Source of the DNA: JBIOXB01 sp050732395
Lineage (GTDB): Bacteria; Zhuqueibacterota; Zhuqueibacteria; Zhuqueibacterales; Zhuqueibacteraceae
Direction of reading: 5' to 3'
Length of the DNA: 64,000 nucleotides
Assembly (NCBI GenBank): GCA_050732395.1
Contig: JBOHQX010000398.1
Coordinates: forward strand, 21,522-85,521
The notes under the pieces are model-generated. The model was not told the DNA's origin. It did not search any database and saw only the letters and a list, made by a program, of their open reading frames with translations. Below are positions 52,027 through 59,720 of the stretch, piece by piece; the first letter of the stretch is position 1; the number at the start of each line of letters is the position of its first letter. The position numbers were made by a program, and so were the translations under genes.

Positions 52027-52449
52027 TCACCGAAGGAATATTCCGATTTTGCCGCCACGCTTCGTTACTCTCAACATTTCCAGAATTGCAACTTTAGGTT
52101 GTGGAACAAAATTGAGAACAAGCCCAGACACTGTGGCATCAATGGAATTCGAACCCAGTTCCAGTGATTGGGCTAGCCCAACTTTGAAATGCACAGACGG
52201 ATTGGTTATCGAACGTTGTGCGTGTGAAATAAAATCACGGGATGAATCAATTGAAATAATTTCTTTTGGCTGATGTGTCTCAAGAATGAGCTTGGTAAGA
52301 GAACCTGTGCCACAACCCACGTCTAGCCAACTGCGAGCATCGGGGATCGCAAGCCAACTCAAGAATTTCTGGGCAATGAGAGTACTCCAACGACCCATAA
52401 ATCTTTCATAGGCAATTCCACTTACCCAAGAATCATTCATATATTGCAA
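52027..52449 (-). CDS. Truncated class I SAM-dependent methyltransferase
   Basis: 140 residues. The SAM-binding core is present: ARSWLDVGCGTGSLTKLILE (motif I), then IISIDSSRDFISHA and LRVTKRGGKIGIFLR at the very end. Homologues run on for another ~120 residues after this strand, so the protein is cut short, and the stop is immediate. The gene is visibly AT-richer than its neighbours. It may be a decayed or horizontally acquired remnant. The substrate cannot be told. Confidence 0.7.
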   Translation of the reverse strand: MQYMNDSWVSGIAYERFMGRWSTLIAQKFLSWLAIPDARSWLDVGCGTGSLTKLILETHQPKEIISIDSSRDFISHAQRSITNPSVHFKVGLAQSLELGSNSIDATVSGLVLNFVPQPKVAILEMLRVTKRGGKIGIFLR

Positions 52450-52545
52450 AATTCTCCTATCTCATTATACCCATTGATCGGATAGCCTAACGCATTCGTC
52501 CGCAGCACGAAAAGTTAGCTGCTTTTTATTCGAGCATGACTTGTT

Positions 52546-52992
52546 CTACGGCAGCATTTTTTTAACTTCGCCAATATGTGGAGGCTGGCTGTTTTGATCG
52601 GTATAGTTGTAAACGCGAGTATCGTGTTTGCTCGGATACGATGGAATAGATAAGTCGTTTAAGATGAACTTATCCAAGAATTTATCGGATTCTAGGCTTC
52701 TTTTTATGTCAAAGCTCGGCTCTTTTTCAGCAAGAACTTCGATGCCAATCCGATTTATGAATGCTTCCAGCGAAAGTTGAGACATTATTACGATGGTAGC
52801 TCGTTCATCTCTTTGATGCTGAGATTGTTGAATACCGTCGAAGAATCGGCGAGCAATATCGTAATACATCTTCTCGTAAGGAAGATTGATTGAACTTAGA
52901 ATTGCAATGTTTTGTCCTTGATGGGAAGATATGAAATGTTTCTGCTTATTCTCCCAAAGTTGCTGTGTTTTTTCCCTTCTCTTGCTCGTCAT
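52546..52992 (-). CDS. Hypothetical protein in AT-rich patch
   Basis: 148 residues, AT-rich codons, no signal or membrane segment. The middle (RRFFDGIQQSQHQRDERATI, VIMSQLSLEAFINRIGIEVL) is helical, with a 'SLEAFIN' segment that recalls HEPN-like nucleic-acid or toxin families, but no catalytic motif (Rx4-6H) is evident. Function is unassigned. It overlaps a possible small gene at its 5' end. Confidence 0.55.
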   Translation of the reverse strand: MTSKRREKTQQLWENKQKHFISSHQGQNIAILSSINLPYEKMYYDIARRFFDGIQQSQHQRDERATIVIMSQLSLEAFINRIGIEVLAEKEPSFDIKRSLESDKFLDKFILNDLSIPSYPSKHDTRVYNYTDQNSQPPHIGEVKKMLP

Positions 52993-53110
52993 GTTTTGCC
53001 TCGGTAATCTCGATCAAAGCTAACTCTTGCCTCAGCTCAACGAAATCAAGGAAGCGGCGTGAGTTTTGACTGAGAAAATGGGCTATGCCATTTTTGCAAT
53101 CCCACCATTC
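52946..53110 (-). CDS. Possible small protein downstream of accA
   Basis: 54 codons from an ATG preceded by GGGGTGAG, 4 nt past the accA stop and overlapping the next gene by 47 nt. The translation (MEWWDCKNGIAHFLSQNSRR, LDFVELRQELALIEITEAKH) is charged and helical. It is plausible as a short gene paired with 52546-52992, but could be chance. Confidence 0.35.
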   Translation of the reverse strand, partial: EWWDCKNGIAHFLSQNSRRFLDFVELRQELALIEITEAKHDEQEKGKNTATLGE

Positions 53111-53114
53111 CATC

Positions 53115-54077
53115 TCACCCCACCCGCTCGAACGCGCCCATGCGGCCATATTTGGCAATTCGCATTTCAACCAGCTTGTCCGGCGCAATTCTGGCCAACT
53201 CGCGCAACTCCGCCAGAATTTGCTCTTTGAGGATTTTGGCGGTTTCGTCATAATTGCGGTGCGCGCCACCCAAAGGCTCTTTGATCACGCCGTCGATGAT
53301 GCCCAATTTCAACAAATCACTACCCACGAGCTTCATCGCTTCCGCAGCCTGTTCGGCTTTGGTGCTGTCATGCCACAGAATCGCGGCGCAACCTTCGGGA
53401 GAGATCACGGAGTACCAGGTATTCTCCAGCATTAGCACACGATCGCCAACGCCGATGCCGAGCGCGCCGCCGCTGGCACCTTCACCGATGATGACGATGA
53501 TGATGGGGACCGGCAAATGCGACATCTCGAACAGGTTCCGCGCGATGGCTTCTGCCTGGCCGCGTTCTTCGGCACCAATGCCCGGGTAAGCGCCGGGCGT
53601 GTCGATCAATGAAATAATCGGGCGCCGGAATTTTGCGGCGAGCTTCATCACGCGCAAGGCTTTGCGATAGCCCTCGGGATGGGGCATGCCGAAATTGCGA
53701 TACAGTTTTTGTTTGGTGTCACGGCCCTTTTGATGGCCGAGGATGAAAACCTTTTGATCGCCGAGCCTGCCTGTGCCGCACACGATGGCGGGATCGTCTC
53801 CGAAGGCGCGGTCGCCGTGGAGCTCGACAAAATCGTCGACCATGCGCTCGATATAATCCTGAGTGTAAGGCCGCTGCGGATGCCGCGCCAATTGCACGCG
53901 CTGCCAGCGCGTCAGCTTCGCGTAGATTTCCTCGCGCAAACGCCGGGCCCGTTCTTCCAGTTTTGCAATCTCGGCTTCCAGGCCGGCATCCGCGGTCACA
54001 TCGTATTCGCGCATTTCGGCGATACGCTTTTCCATTTCCAACAAAGGCTTCTCGAAATCCAACACGAATCCGTTCAT
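53115..54077 (-). CDS. accA: Acetyl-CoA carboxylase carboxyltransferase subunit alpha
   Basis: 320 residues from the ATG at 54077 (GAGGGAAAAAA upstream), the standard AccA size. It transfers CO2 from biotin to acetyl-CoA. The family motifs are ARHPQRPYTQDYIERMVDDF, GHQKGRDTKQKLYRNFGM, HPEGYRKALRVMKLAAKF, SLIDTPGAYPGIGAEERGQA and ENTWYSVISPEGCAAILWHD. It sits 10 nt downstream of the GT2 fusion gene, so fatty-acid and surface-polymer genes may share a transcript. accD is not in the window. Confidence 0.97.
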   Translation of the reverse strand: MNGFVLDFEKPLLEMEKRIAEMREYDVTADAGLEAEIAKLEERARRLREEIYAKLTRWQRVQLARHPQRPYTQDYIERMVDDFVELHGDRAFGDDPAIVCGTGRLGDQKVFILGHQKGRDTKQKLYRNFGMPHPEGYRKALRVMKLAAKFRRPIISLIDTPGAYPGIGAEERGQAEAIARNLFEMSHLPVPIIIVIIGEGASGGALGIGVGDRVLMLENTWYSVISPEGCAAILWHDSTKAEQAAEAMKLVGSDLLKLGIIDGVIKEPLGGAHRNYDETAKILKEQILAELRELARIAPDKLVEMRIAKYGRMGAFERVG

Positions 54078-54087
54078 GTTTTTTCCC

Positions 54088-56262
54088 TCAAATGCGAAAG
54101 GTCGCACGAAACAGGATTTCCACGTCCAACAACGGGCTGTAATGCGTGACGTAATACAGGTAGTACTTGTCTTTCTCTTCCGCCGACAACACGCCGGGCC
54201 GGTGCACTTGCGCCAATCCGGTGATCCCGGGCCGTAGACCGATTTGTTTCGAGCGTGATTGTTCCGTCGGTGCGGCGGTCAACTCCCTTCCCACCCAACT
54301 CAACCTGCCGCGGAGAATGGCCCAAAACCACAGCCATTTGCCGGCCCGACCTCCTGCAGGGAGATAACGTAAATGCAGGCGTGGCTGCATGCCGGCGACC
54401 TCCAAATTCTCGAACCGGCGCGCTTTCAGCCAATGCCACATAAACATGGGAAAAAATATGAGCAGCGCAACGACGGCGAGGCTGACGTCGAGGATTCTCT
54501 TGCTCAAGCGCGGCCAGAAAAGGCTCAAACGGTTTTTGATCTCGACCAAGGGCACGGCGGCAATGGCGTCGATGCTGGATTTACCGATGATCACGTCCAA
54601 CTGGCTCGGCGCCAATTTGAAGCTGATGCGTTGTTTGCGCTGCCGGGACATCGCACCAATAATGCGATCGTACGTCACGCGATGCGTGGAGAAAATAACC
54701 TGCTCGATGCGGTGGCGCGCGGGCGAGTGCAACAACTCATCCAAATCGTCGAGCGCGGCAATCACCGGCACGCCCGCAAAGGATTGGCCGACGTGCGCGG
54801 CCTCGAGACAGACCAATCCCACCAGCTCATAGTTGCCATTCACGTTCATTTTCAAACGTTCAACCAATGAGCTGTCCGTATTGAAATCGCCGACCACGAC
54901 CGTGCGCAACCCGCGCACGGTATGGCCGGCGACTTGAGCGAATTTTGCAACGCCGAGATAGTACAACGTTTTGACCGCAAGCCGCCACGCCGTGAGCAGA
55001 AACACATTGAGCACGCCCGCGATCAAGACCACCTGCCGAGAAAAGGCGTATTGCTTGAAAAAGAAAGTGAAGCTCGCGTTGATCAAAAACCCGGTGACCG
55101 TCGCGATCAGAGCCTGATAGGCCGAAAAGCGCGCGCGGCGATTGCAGCCGAACACCGCCAGGCACGCCAGCCAAACCGTGGAATAAACCGCATCGACGAT
55201 CAGATACTTCGGCCACACCGTGTTGCTCTCGAAGCGCAGCCAAATCGCGACGCCGAGACTGAGCTGCATCAGGCTCAAGTCGACCAGGGGAATCGCCACG
55301 GCGGAAAACAGGGTCTTGGCAAAGGCAATCGCGGCGCGCACCCAGATCGCGAGATGCAAGAACCAATAGGACAACACGAACATCCGCCGGCGAAAATGCT
55401 TTTGGACGAACAGTCCCATGGATTGGTAGAAAAGCCGCAAGCTGTCAAAGCTGCTGCGCCGCGAGCTTTCGCCCTTGAAATGAACGATCTGCGTACCGGG
55501 ATAATAGTGTATCTGCCAGCCTGCAGAACGGATACGATAACACCAATCCAGATCCTCGCCGTACATGAAGAAGTCTTCGTCGAGCAGCCCAACTTGTTCG
55601 ACCGTTTCGCGCCGCGCCACCATGAACGAGCCGGAAATCGCTTCAACTTCACAGGTTTCATCTTCCGGCAAAAAAGTCAGATTGTAGCGGCCAAACCACC
55701 GGCTGCGCGGAAACAGGCGACTCAAACCGGAAAGCTTGGTAAACGCCACCCAGGGCGTGGGAAAGCTGCGGCGGCAAGCAAGCTGCAAGGTGCCGTCGGG
55801 ATTCAGCACTCTGCAACCCGCCATGCCCGTATGCGGATGGTGATTCATGAACTCACGTAACGCCGTAAATGTATCCTCCTGCACGACGGTGTCGGGATTC
55901 AACAGAACGAGGTAGCGCCCGCGCGCGCGTCGGAGCGCGAGATTGTTCGCGGCCGCAAAGCCGAGGTTTTCTTCATTTGCGAGCACGGTGCATTCGGGAA
56001 ATTGCGACTGTACCATGTCCACGCTGCCGTCATCGGAGGCATTATCCACGACGAAAATTTCTGCGCGCAGGGGGCGCAACGCCGGTCGCAACGACAACAG
56101 CATCTGCCGCAAGAACTCGCGCACGTTGTAGTTGACGATGACGATGGAAAAATCGCAGGCCAAATCCAGCGCGCCGTCAAAAACGCGTTTGCCGGCAAGC
56201 TCCTTCGAAATCCGGCGCTGCCAATCCGTATGCGCGCCGGAAGTTCTTGTTTCCCAAGGCAT
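54088..56262 (-). CDS. GT2 glycosyltransferase fused to a sugar-phosphate-transferase-like domain
   Basis: 724 residues from the ATG at 56262 (a TTG at 56271 overlapping the upstream stop is an alternative). Residues about 40-300 form a WbbL-like GT2 domain (FSIVIVNYNVREFLRQMLLS, VDNASDDGS, LLNPDTVVQ, EDLDWCYRI). Several membrane helices and a Rossmann-like section (about 455-560) follow. The C-terminus (from 590) resembles WcaJ/WbaP phosphoglycosyltransferases: SKRILDVSLAVVALLIFFP and GLRPGITGLAQV. However, the KFRSM segment and the catalytic Asp-Glu are absent, so that domain is probably not an active phosphosugar transferase. Confidence 0.85.
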   Translation of the reverse strand: MPWETRTSGAHTDWQRRISKELAGKRVFDGALDLACDFSIVIVNYNVREFLRQMLLSLRPALRPLRAEIFVVDNASDDGSVDMVQSQFPECTVLANEENLGFAAANNLALRRARGRYLVLLNPDTVVQEDTFTALREFMNHHPHTGMAGCRVLNPDGTLQLACRRSFPTPWVAFTKLSGLSRLFPRSRWFGRYNLTFLPEDETCEVEAISGSFMVARRETVEQVGLLDEDFFMYGEDLDWCYRIRSAGWQIHYYPGTQIVHFKGESSRRSSFDSLRLFYQSMGLFVQKHFRRRMFVLSYWFLHLAIWVRAAIAFAKTLFSAVAIPLVDLSLMQLSLGVAIWLRFESNTVWPKYLIVDAVYSTVWLACLAVFGCNRRARFSAYQALIATVTGFLINASFTFFFKQYAFSRQVVLIAGVLNVFLLTAWRLAVKTLYYLGVAKFAQVAGHTVRGLRTVVVGDFNTDSSLVERLKMNVNGNYELVGLVCLEAAHVGQSFAGVPVIAALDDLDELLHSPARHRIEQVIFSTHRVTYDRIIGAMSRQRKQRISFKLAPSQLDVIIGKSSIDAIAAVPLVEIKNRLSLFWPRLSKRILDVSLAVVALLIFFPMFMWHWLKARRFENLEVAGMQPRLHLRYLPAGGRAGKWLWFWAILRGRLSWVGRELTAAPTEQSRSKQIGLRPGITGLAQVHRPGVLSAEEKDKYYLYYVTHYSPLLDVEILFRATFRI

Positions 56263-56267
56263 AGGAA

Positions 56268-56978
56268 TCAAAACAGTTTCCCGAACAAGTCGCGAATTCT
56301 GAGGCGCCAGACCATTTTGGCGGCTTCGATTTGAACTTTGCGGGACATTTTGGAGCTACCGGTCAAACGTTCGGTGAACACGATGGGGATTTCAAGGATG
56401 CGGAAGCCTTTTCGCCACGCCTTATAATGCAATTCGATTTGAAAAGCATAGCCGTTTGATACGATTCTCTCCAGAGGAATGGCTTCGAGCACGCGGCGGT
56501 GAAAACATTTGAACCCGCTGGTGCAATCGTGAATCGGCATGCGAGTAATCGCGCGTGTATACCCATTTGCAAACAGACTCAACAGCAAGCGCGACAGCGG
56601 CCAGTTGGTGACGTTCACGCCGGTGAGATAGCGCGAACCGATGACGAGGTCGTAGTCATCCATTTTTTCCAAAAAGCGCGGAAGCTCTTTGGGATGATGT
56701 GAAAAATCGGCGTCCATTTCGAAGATGAGCTCATAACCGTTCTGCAGAGCAAATTGAAAGCCGGCAACGTAGGCCGTGCCCAGTCCCATTTTCCGCGATC
56801 GAGCCAGCAAATGCACGCGGCCATCTTGTGCGCTGCGCCGGTGCACGATTTCCGCTGTGCCGTCCGGGGAATTGTCATCGACGACCAATACCTCCAAGTG
56901 AGGAAGTTTGAGCCCAAAAATATGATCCAACAAGCTCTCAATGTTCCCGGCTTCGTTGTAGGTTGGAACGACGATCAA
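56268..56978 (-). CDS. Polyprenol-phosphate mannose synthase-like GT2 (DPM1-like)
   Basis: 236 residues in the longest frame, beginning at TTG (56978); the first part of the domain fits the usual start (IVVPTYNEAGN), so the true start could be a little upstream, but no ATG is seen. Motifs are VVDDNSPDGTAEIV, GLGTAYVAGFQFAL, FEMDADFSHHPKELPRFL and a CTSGFKCFHRRVLEA segment, matching dolichol/polyprenol-phosphate mannosyltransferases without the C-terminal membrane anchor. It would load mannose or glucose onto a lipid carrier for glycan assembly. Stop and next start nearly overlap. Confidence 0.9.
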   Translation of the reverse strand: MIVVPTYNEAGNIESLLDHIFGLKLPHLEVLVVDDNSPDGTAEIVHRRSAQDGRVHLLARSRKMGLGTAYVAGFQFALQNGYELIFEMDADFSHHPKELPRFLEKMDDYDLVIGSRYLTGVNVTNWPLSRLLLSLFANGYTRAITRMPIHDCTSGFKCFHRRVLEAIPLERIVSNGYAFQIELHYKAWRKGFRILEIPIVFTERLTGSSKMSRKVQIEAAKMVWRLRIRDLFGKLF

Positions 56979-57036
56979 TGCGTGTTTTGTATTCGTGGCT
57001 GCCAGAGGCGCGTTTCCTTGATGATGAACAAGAACA

Positions 57037-57066
57037 ATGTCATTCCGGTGCGTGGCGGAATGACAT
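57037..57066. terminator. Perfect stem-loop after rmlD (TGTCATTCC type)
   Basis: ATGTCATTCCG (57037-57047) and CGGAATGACAT (57056-57066), an exact 11-bp stem with an 8-nt loop, abutting the rmlD stop and preceding the DPM1-like gene. It belongs to the TGTCATT palindrome family. Confidence 0.65.
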
Positions 57067-57977
57067 CAATGAATTATTCCAAGCTCCTCTCGAAATTTTC
57101 TCAATCCTCCCGCGACATTCGACATCGAGAGGCCCAATTCACGCACAGCTTTGGAAATATCAAACCCGGAATTGGCGGGGCGCCTGGCGGCTTGCCCGAG
57201 CTCCGCCGTGGTGGCTGGCGTAATCAACTTTTCATCGAGCTCAAAAACATTTGCGATTTGTACGGCGAAAGCATATCGCGAAATCGTTTCCGCTCCGCAG
57301 ATATGATAAACACCGTTGCGCCCGGATTCCGCCAATTGACGTAATGCGACGGCGAATTCGCTCGCCAGAGTCGGATTGCCGAATTGGTCCGTAACAATCC
57401 GTACCGGCCTGCCCATGCGCAACTCGGCGATCAGCCAGCCCACGAAATTGGGACGTATGTGTTTCCCGCTGCCATATAGCACCATCGTGCGTGCGATAGC
57501 ATGCTGGGCGCCACTGCCGAGTAATGCATTTTCGCCTGCCAGTTTCGCCCGGCCATAATAACCCAATGGTTGCGGCCGGCTTTCCTCCGTATAAGGCGCT
57601 GCCGAGCCGTCAAAAACATAGTCGGTGCTGACATGAATCAAACGCGCGTCGATACGCAGCGCAGCCTCCGCCAGATAACCGACGGCCGTAGCGTTCACCT
57701 TCCAACACGCCTCTTTTTGAGTTTCGCTGCCATCGACGTCGGTGAAGGCGGCCGCATTGATGATGTAATTCGGGACGAAATTTTTCACCGCCTTCATCAC
57801 CGCCTCGCGATCCCCAATGTCGCAGCGTATATAATGAATACCCGGCAATTCCGATACCAGATTCTCCTTGCTGCCCGCCGCCATGATCTCATAGTCACCA
57901 TGCAAAACATGCAATACATTCTGGCCCAACAAACCATTCGCACCAAAAACAAGGGATTTTTTCGGCAACAATTTCAA
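57066..57977 (-). CDS. rmlD: dTDP-4-dehydrorhamnose reductase
   Basis: 303 residues from a TTG preceded by GGAG 9 nt upstream. It reduces dTDP-4-keto-rhamnose to dTDP-L-rhamnose with NAD(P)H. Motifs: FGANGLLGQNVL (NAD loop), NAAAFTDVDGSE, STDYVFDGSAAPY, the YYGRAKLAGE catalytic YxxxK, and YHICGAETISRYAFA near the end. It gives dTDP-rhamnose for the adjacent glycosyltransferases; rmlA, rmlB and rmlC are not in the window. Confidence 0.92.
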   Translation of the reverse strand: MKLLPKKSLVFGANGLLGQNVLHVLHGDYEIMAAGSKENLVSELPGIHYIRCDIGDREAVMKAVKNFVPNYIINAAAFTDVDGSETQKEACWKVNATAVGYLAEAALRIDARLIHVSTDYVFDGSAAPYTEESRPQPLGYYGRAKLAGENALLGSGAQHAIARTMVLYGSGKHIRPNFVGWLIAELRMGRPVRIVTDQFGNPTLASEFAVALRQLAESGRNGVYHICGAETISRYAFAVQIANVFELDEKLITPATTAELGQAARRPANSGFDISKAVRELGLSMSNVAGGLRKFREELGIIH

Positions 57978-57995
57978 GGCAAACGTCTCCAGGAA

Positions 57996-58036
57996 TTACA
58001 CCTTACACGTGTAACGTGTAAGGTGTAAGGTGTAAC
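57996..58036. repeat. Heptanucleotide repeat with central palindrome
   Basis: From 58009: GTGTAAC, GTGTAAG, GTGTAAG, GTGTAAC in exact 7-nt register. The left side (TTACACCTTACAC, 57996-58008) is its reverse complement, so the whole folds around ACACGTGT. It lies between rmlD and the PfkB gene. Confidence 0.85.
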
Positions 58037-58069
58037 GTTTTTGAATCATGCGATTGTCCCATGAACCCA

Positions 58070-59005
58070 TCACAAATACGGCGCAACATATGTCTGAAAC
58101 TTCTCCGGCGTCAATGAGCCCAGGAAGCTGCAGTTCAGACCGGCCACGCGATTGGCAAAACGCGTGGCTTCGACATAATCGCAGGTGCGCAGGAATCGCG
58201 TGAGAAATGCAGCACCGAAGGCGTCGCCGCAGCCGATGATGTCCACCGTCTGCAAATCGCTTACGGGCGGCATGTATTCGTGCAGCACCTTGTCGCCGCT
58301 TCGATAAAACAATACCGATCCGCGGCTGCCTATGGTGAGATGGCACGCCGAGACGAATGCTCCCACGAGACTCTCGCCGAAGTCGATGAAATCCGCTTCG
58401 CGCGGCTCGGTTTTCCAACCGGCCAGGGTTGCAGCTTCTCTCTCATTGAGCTGCAAAATATCGGCCGCACGCACCCAGCTTTGCCAGGAAGCTGGCCGCC
58501 GATAAAAGCGCCGCCCGTGCGCATCAATGCCCAGCGCGAGAGAATGAAAATCGAGATATACCAAGGTGGCCGGCGATTGCTGCTTGAAATCCTGCAAGGC
58601 CTGCAAATCGATATCCTGCCCGGTGATCAAGTTGACCAACAATGCGTCCAGACCGGACAAGGCGCGCATCTGTTTGCTTGTAACCGGTGGCATCGGCGCC
58701 GTGGTAATCTCATCGCGGGTCTCGGCACTGCGATAAATGAGCGTCACCGCGGTGTTGTCCTGAGCTACCGGCAGCGTGGCTTCGAAACGAACGTCCGCGT
58801 CGAAAGCCCGCACGGCGCGCCGCACGTCCTCGTGAAATCCTTCACCCACGTGGCATAAGGGCCGGATCACCGTGCCCCCGGCAGCCAGGCTGGCGAGATA
58901 CGCCAGCGCATGATAAATGCCGCCTATGCTTTCGACTTTGCGATTATCCAGCGTGATGATGGTGTCACGAATAAACGTGCCAACTACTCCGATTTCTTTG
59001 GGCAT
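58070..59005 (-). CDS. PfkB-family carbohydrate kinase
   Basis: 311 residues from the ATG at 59005; a TTG at 59035 overlapping the upstream stop would add 10. The ribokinase-type C-terminal signature DIIGCGDAFGAAFLTRFL (with catalytic aspartate) is present, as is ESIGGIYHALAYLASLAAGG near the N-terminus. ILQLNEREAATLAG is the second conserved strand. It phosphorylates a sugar, nucleoside or related alcohol; the specific substrate is unclear. Its neighbours (DUF4416, rmlD) suggest an operon but give no substrate. Confidence 0.87.
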   Translation of the reverse strand: MPKEIGVVGTFIRDTIITLDNRKVESIGGIYHALAYLASLAAGGTVIRPLCHVGEGFHEDVRRAVRAFDADVRFEATLPVAQDNTAVTLIYRSAETRDEITTAPMPPVTSKQMRALSGLDALLVNLITGQDIDLQALQDFKQQSPATLVYLDFHSLALGIDAHGRRFYRRPASWQSWVRAADILQLNEREAATLAGWKTEPREADFIDFGESLVGAFVSACHLTIGSRGSVLFYRSGDKVLHEYMPPVSDLQTVDIIGCGDAFGAAFLTRFLRTCDYVEATRFANRVAGLNCSFLGSLTPEKFQTYVAPYL

Positions 59006-59031
59006 GGGTTGGGTGATCAAAGGAAAAGGTT

Positions 59032-59577
59032 TCAAGCAGGCACTGGCGCCGCCCGCTCTTTCAATTGCTTCTTATATACTTCGCGAATGCGCAGAAACGT
59101 TTGCTCATACAAGCCGCTGCGGAAATCCGGGAAGCTCCACGGCAGGGCAGTGAATTTTCCTTTTTCATAGTGCAGCGTCATGTCTGCCCATATGCCTTGC
59201 CCCAAATATATCTTATTCCCGTGATACTTTGCCGAGGCCAGCACGAGTTTATCGGTGTCAAGATAACCCGGATCGAGATTGACACGCCGTTTTCCTGCCA
59301 CGGCTAATTCGTTCTCAAGAGCGTGCGTGCGCATCTTGATTCCCGGCAACGCCTCGGGTGAAATCAAGCCGGTAAATGCATAAAACTGGCGATAGAGGGG
59401 CTTGCCCATTTCCCGGACATAGTAATCGGTCGCTGCGAACGGAAAGCGCGCGCTGACAAAATCAATCTCCCCGAACGCCGTGCACAGCCGGGTGCGCGCC
59501 TGCGCCGCGACCGCTTCATCGCCGTCGAGCGTCGCCAGGATGAGTTTCACGGGCTTGGGAAACAGCGGACTGGCCAT
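59032..59577 (-). CDS. DUF4416 family protein
   Basis: 181 residues. The family pattern is evident: PVKLILATLDGDE, FPFAATDYYVREMGKPLYRQ, NLDPGYLDTDKLVLASAKYH and a C-terminal LPWSFPDFRSGLYEQTFLRI. Members are uncharacterised and often mislabelled as GTP-binding. No ribosome site is visible; the predicted promoter places transcription start about at the ATG, so the message may be leaderless. Confidence 0.85.
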   Translation of the reverse strand: MASPLFPKPVKLILATLDGDEAVAAQARTRLCTAFGEIDFVSARFPFAATDYYVREMGKPLYRQFYAFTGLISPEALPGIKMRTHALENELAVAGKRRVNLDPGYLDTDKLVLASAKYHGNKIYLGQGIWADMTLHYEKGKFTALPWSFPDFRSGLYEQTFLRIREVYKKQLKERAAPVPA

Positions 59578-59582
59578 GCAGA

Positions 59583-59611
59583 AAAATAGAACGTTACCAC
59601 CGTGAATGCAA
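59583..59611 (-). promoter_or_regulatory. Promoter of the DUF4416 gene (leaderless start)
   Basis: Minus strand TTGCAT (59606-59611), 17-nt spacer, TATTTT (59583-59588). The -10 box ends only 5 nt before the ATG at 59577, so the transcript should begin at or next to the start codon. Confidence 0.5.
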
Positions 59612-59624
59612 GCGCTTTTTCACC

Positions 59625-59653
59625 TTGCAAGAGTGCGTCACGATTCCTACATT
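59625..59653 (+). promoter_or_regulatory. Promoter of pepF
   Basis: TTGCAA (59625-59630), 17-nt spacer, TACATT (59648-59653), giving a leader of about 60 nt. It is back to back with the DUF4416 promoter. Confidence 0.5.
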
Positions 59654-59720
59654 TTGCGCCTCAATGGTGTTGTGGCTTGGTACGGACTTCTTTTCGAAGC
59701 GAGATGTAAAGGACGAGTTC

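Noticed and set aside
50987..52273. 428-codon plus-strand frame antisense to ftcD
   Set aside because: The frame is opposite a clear FtcD and crosses two genes; no motif is recognised.
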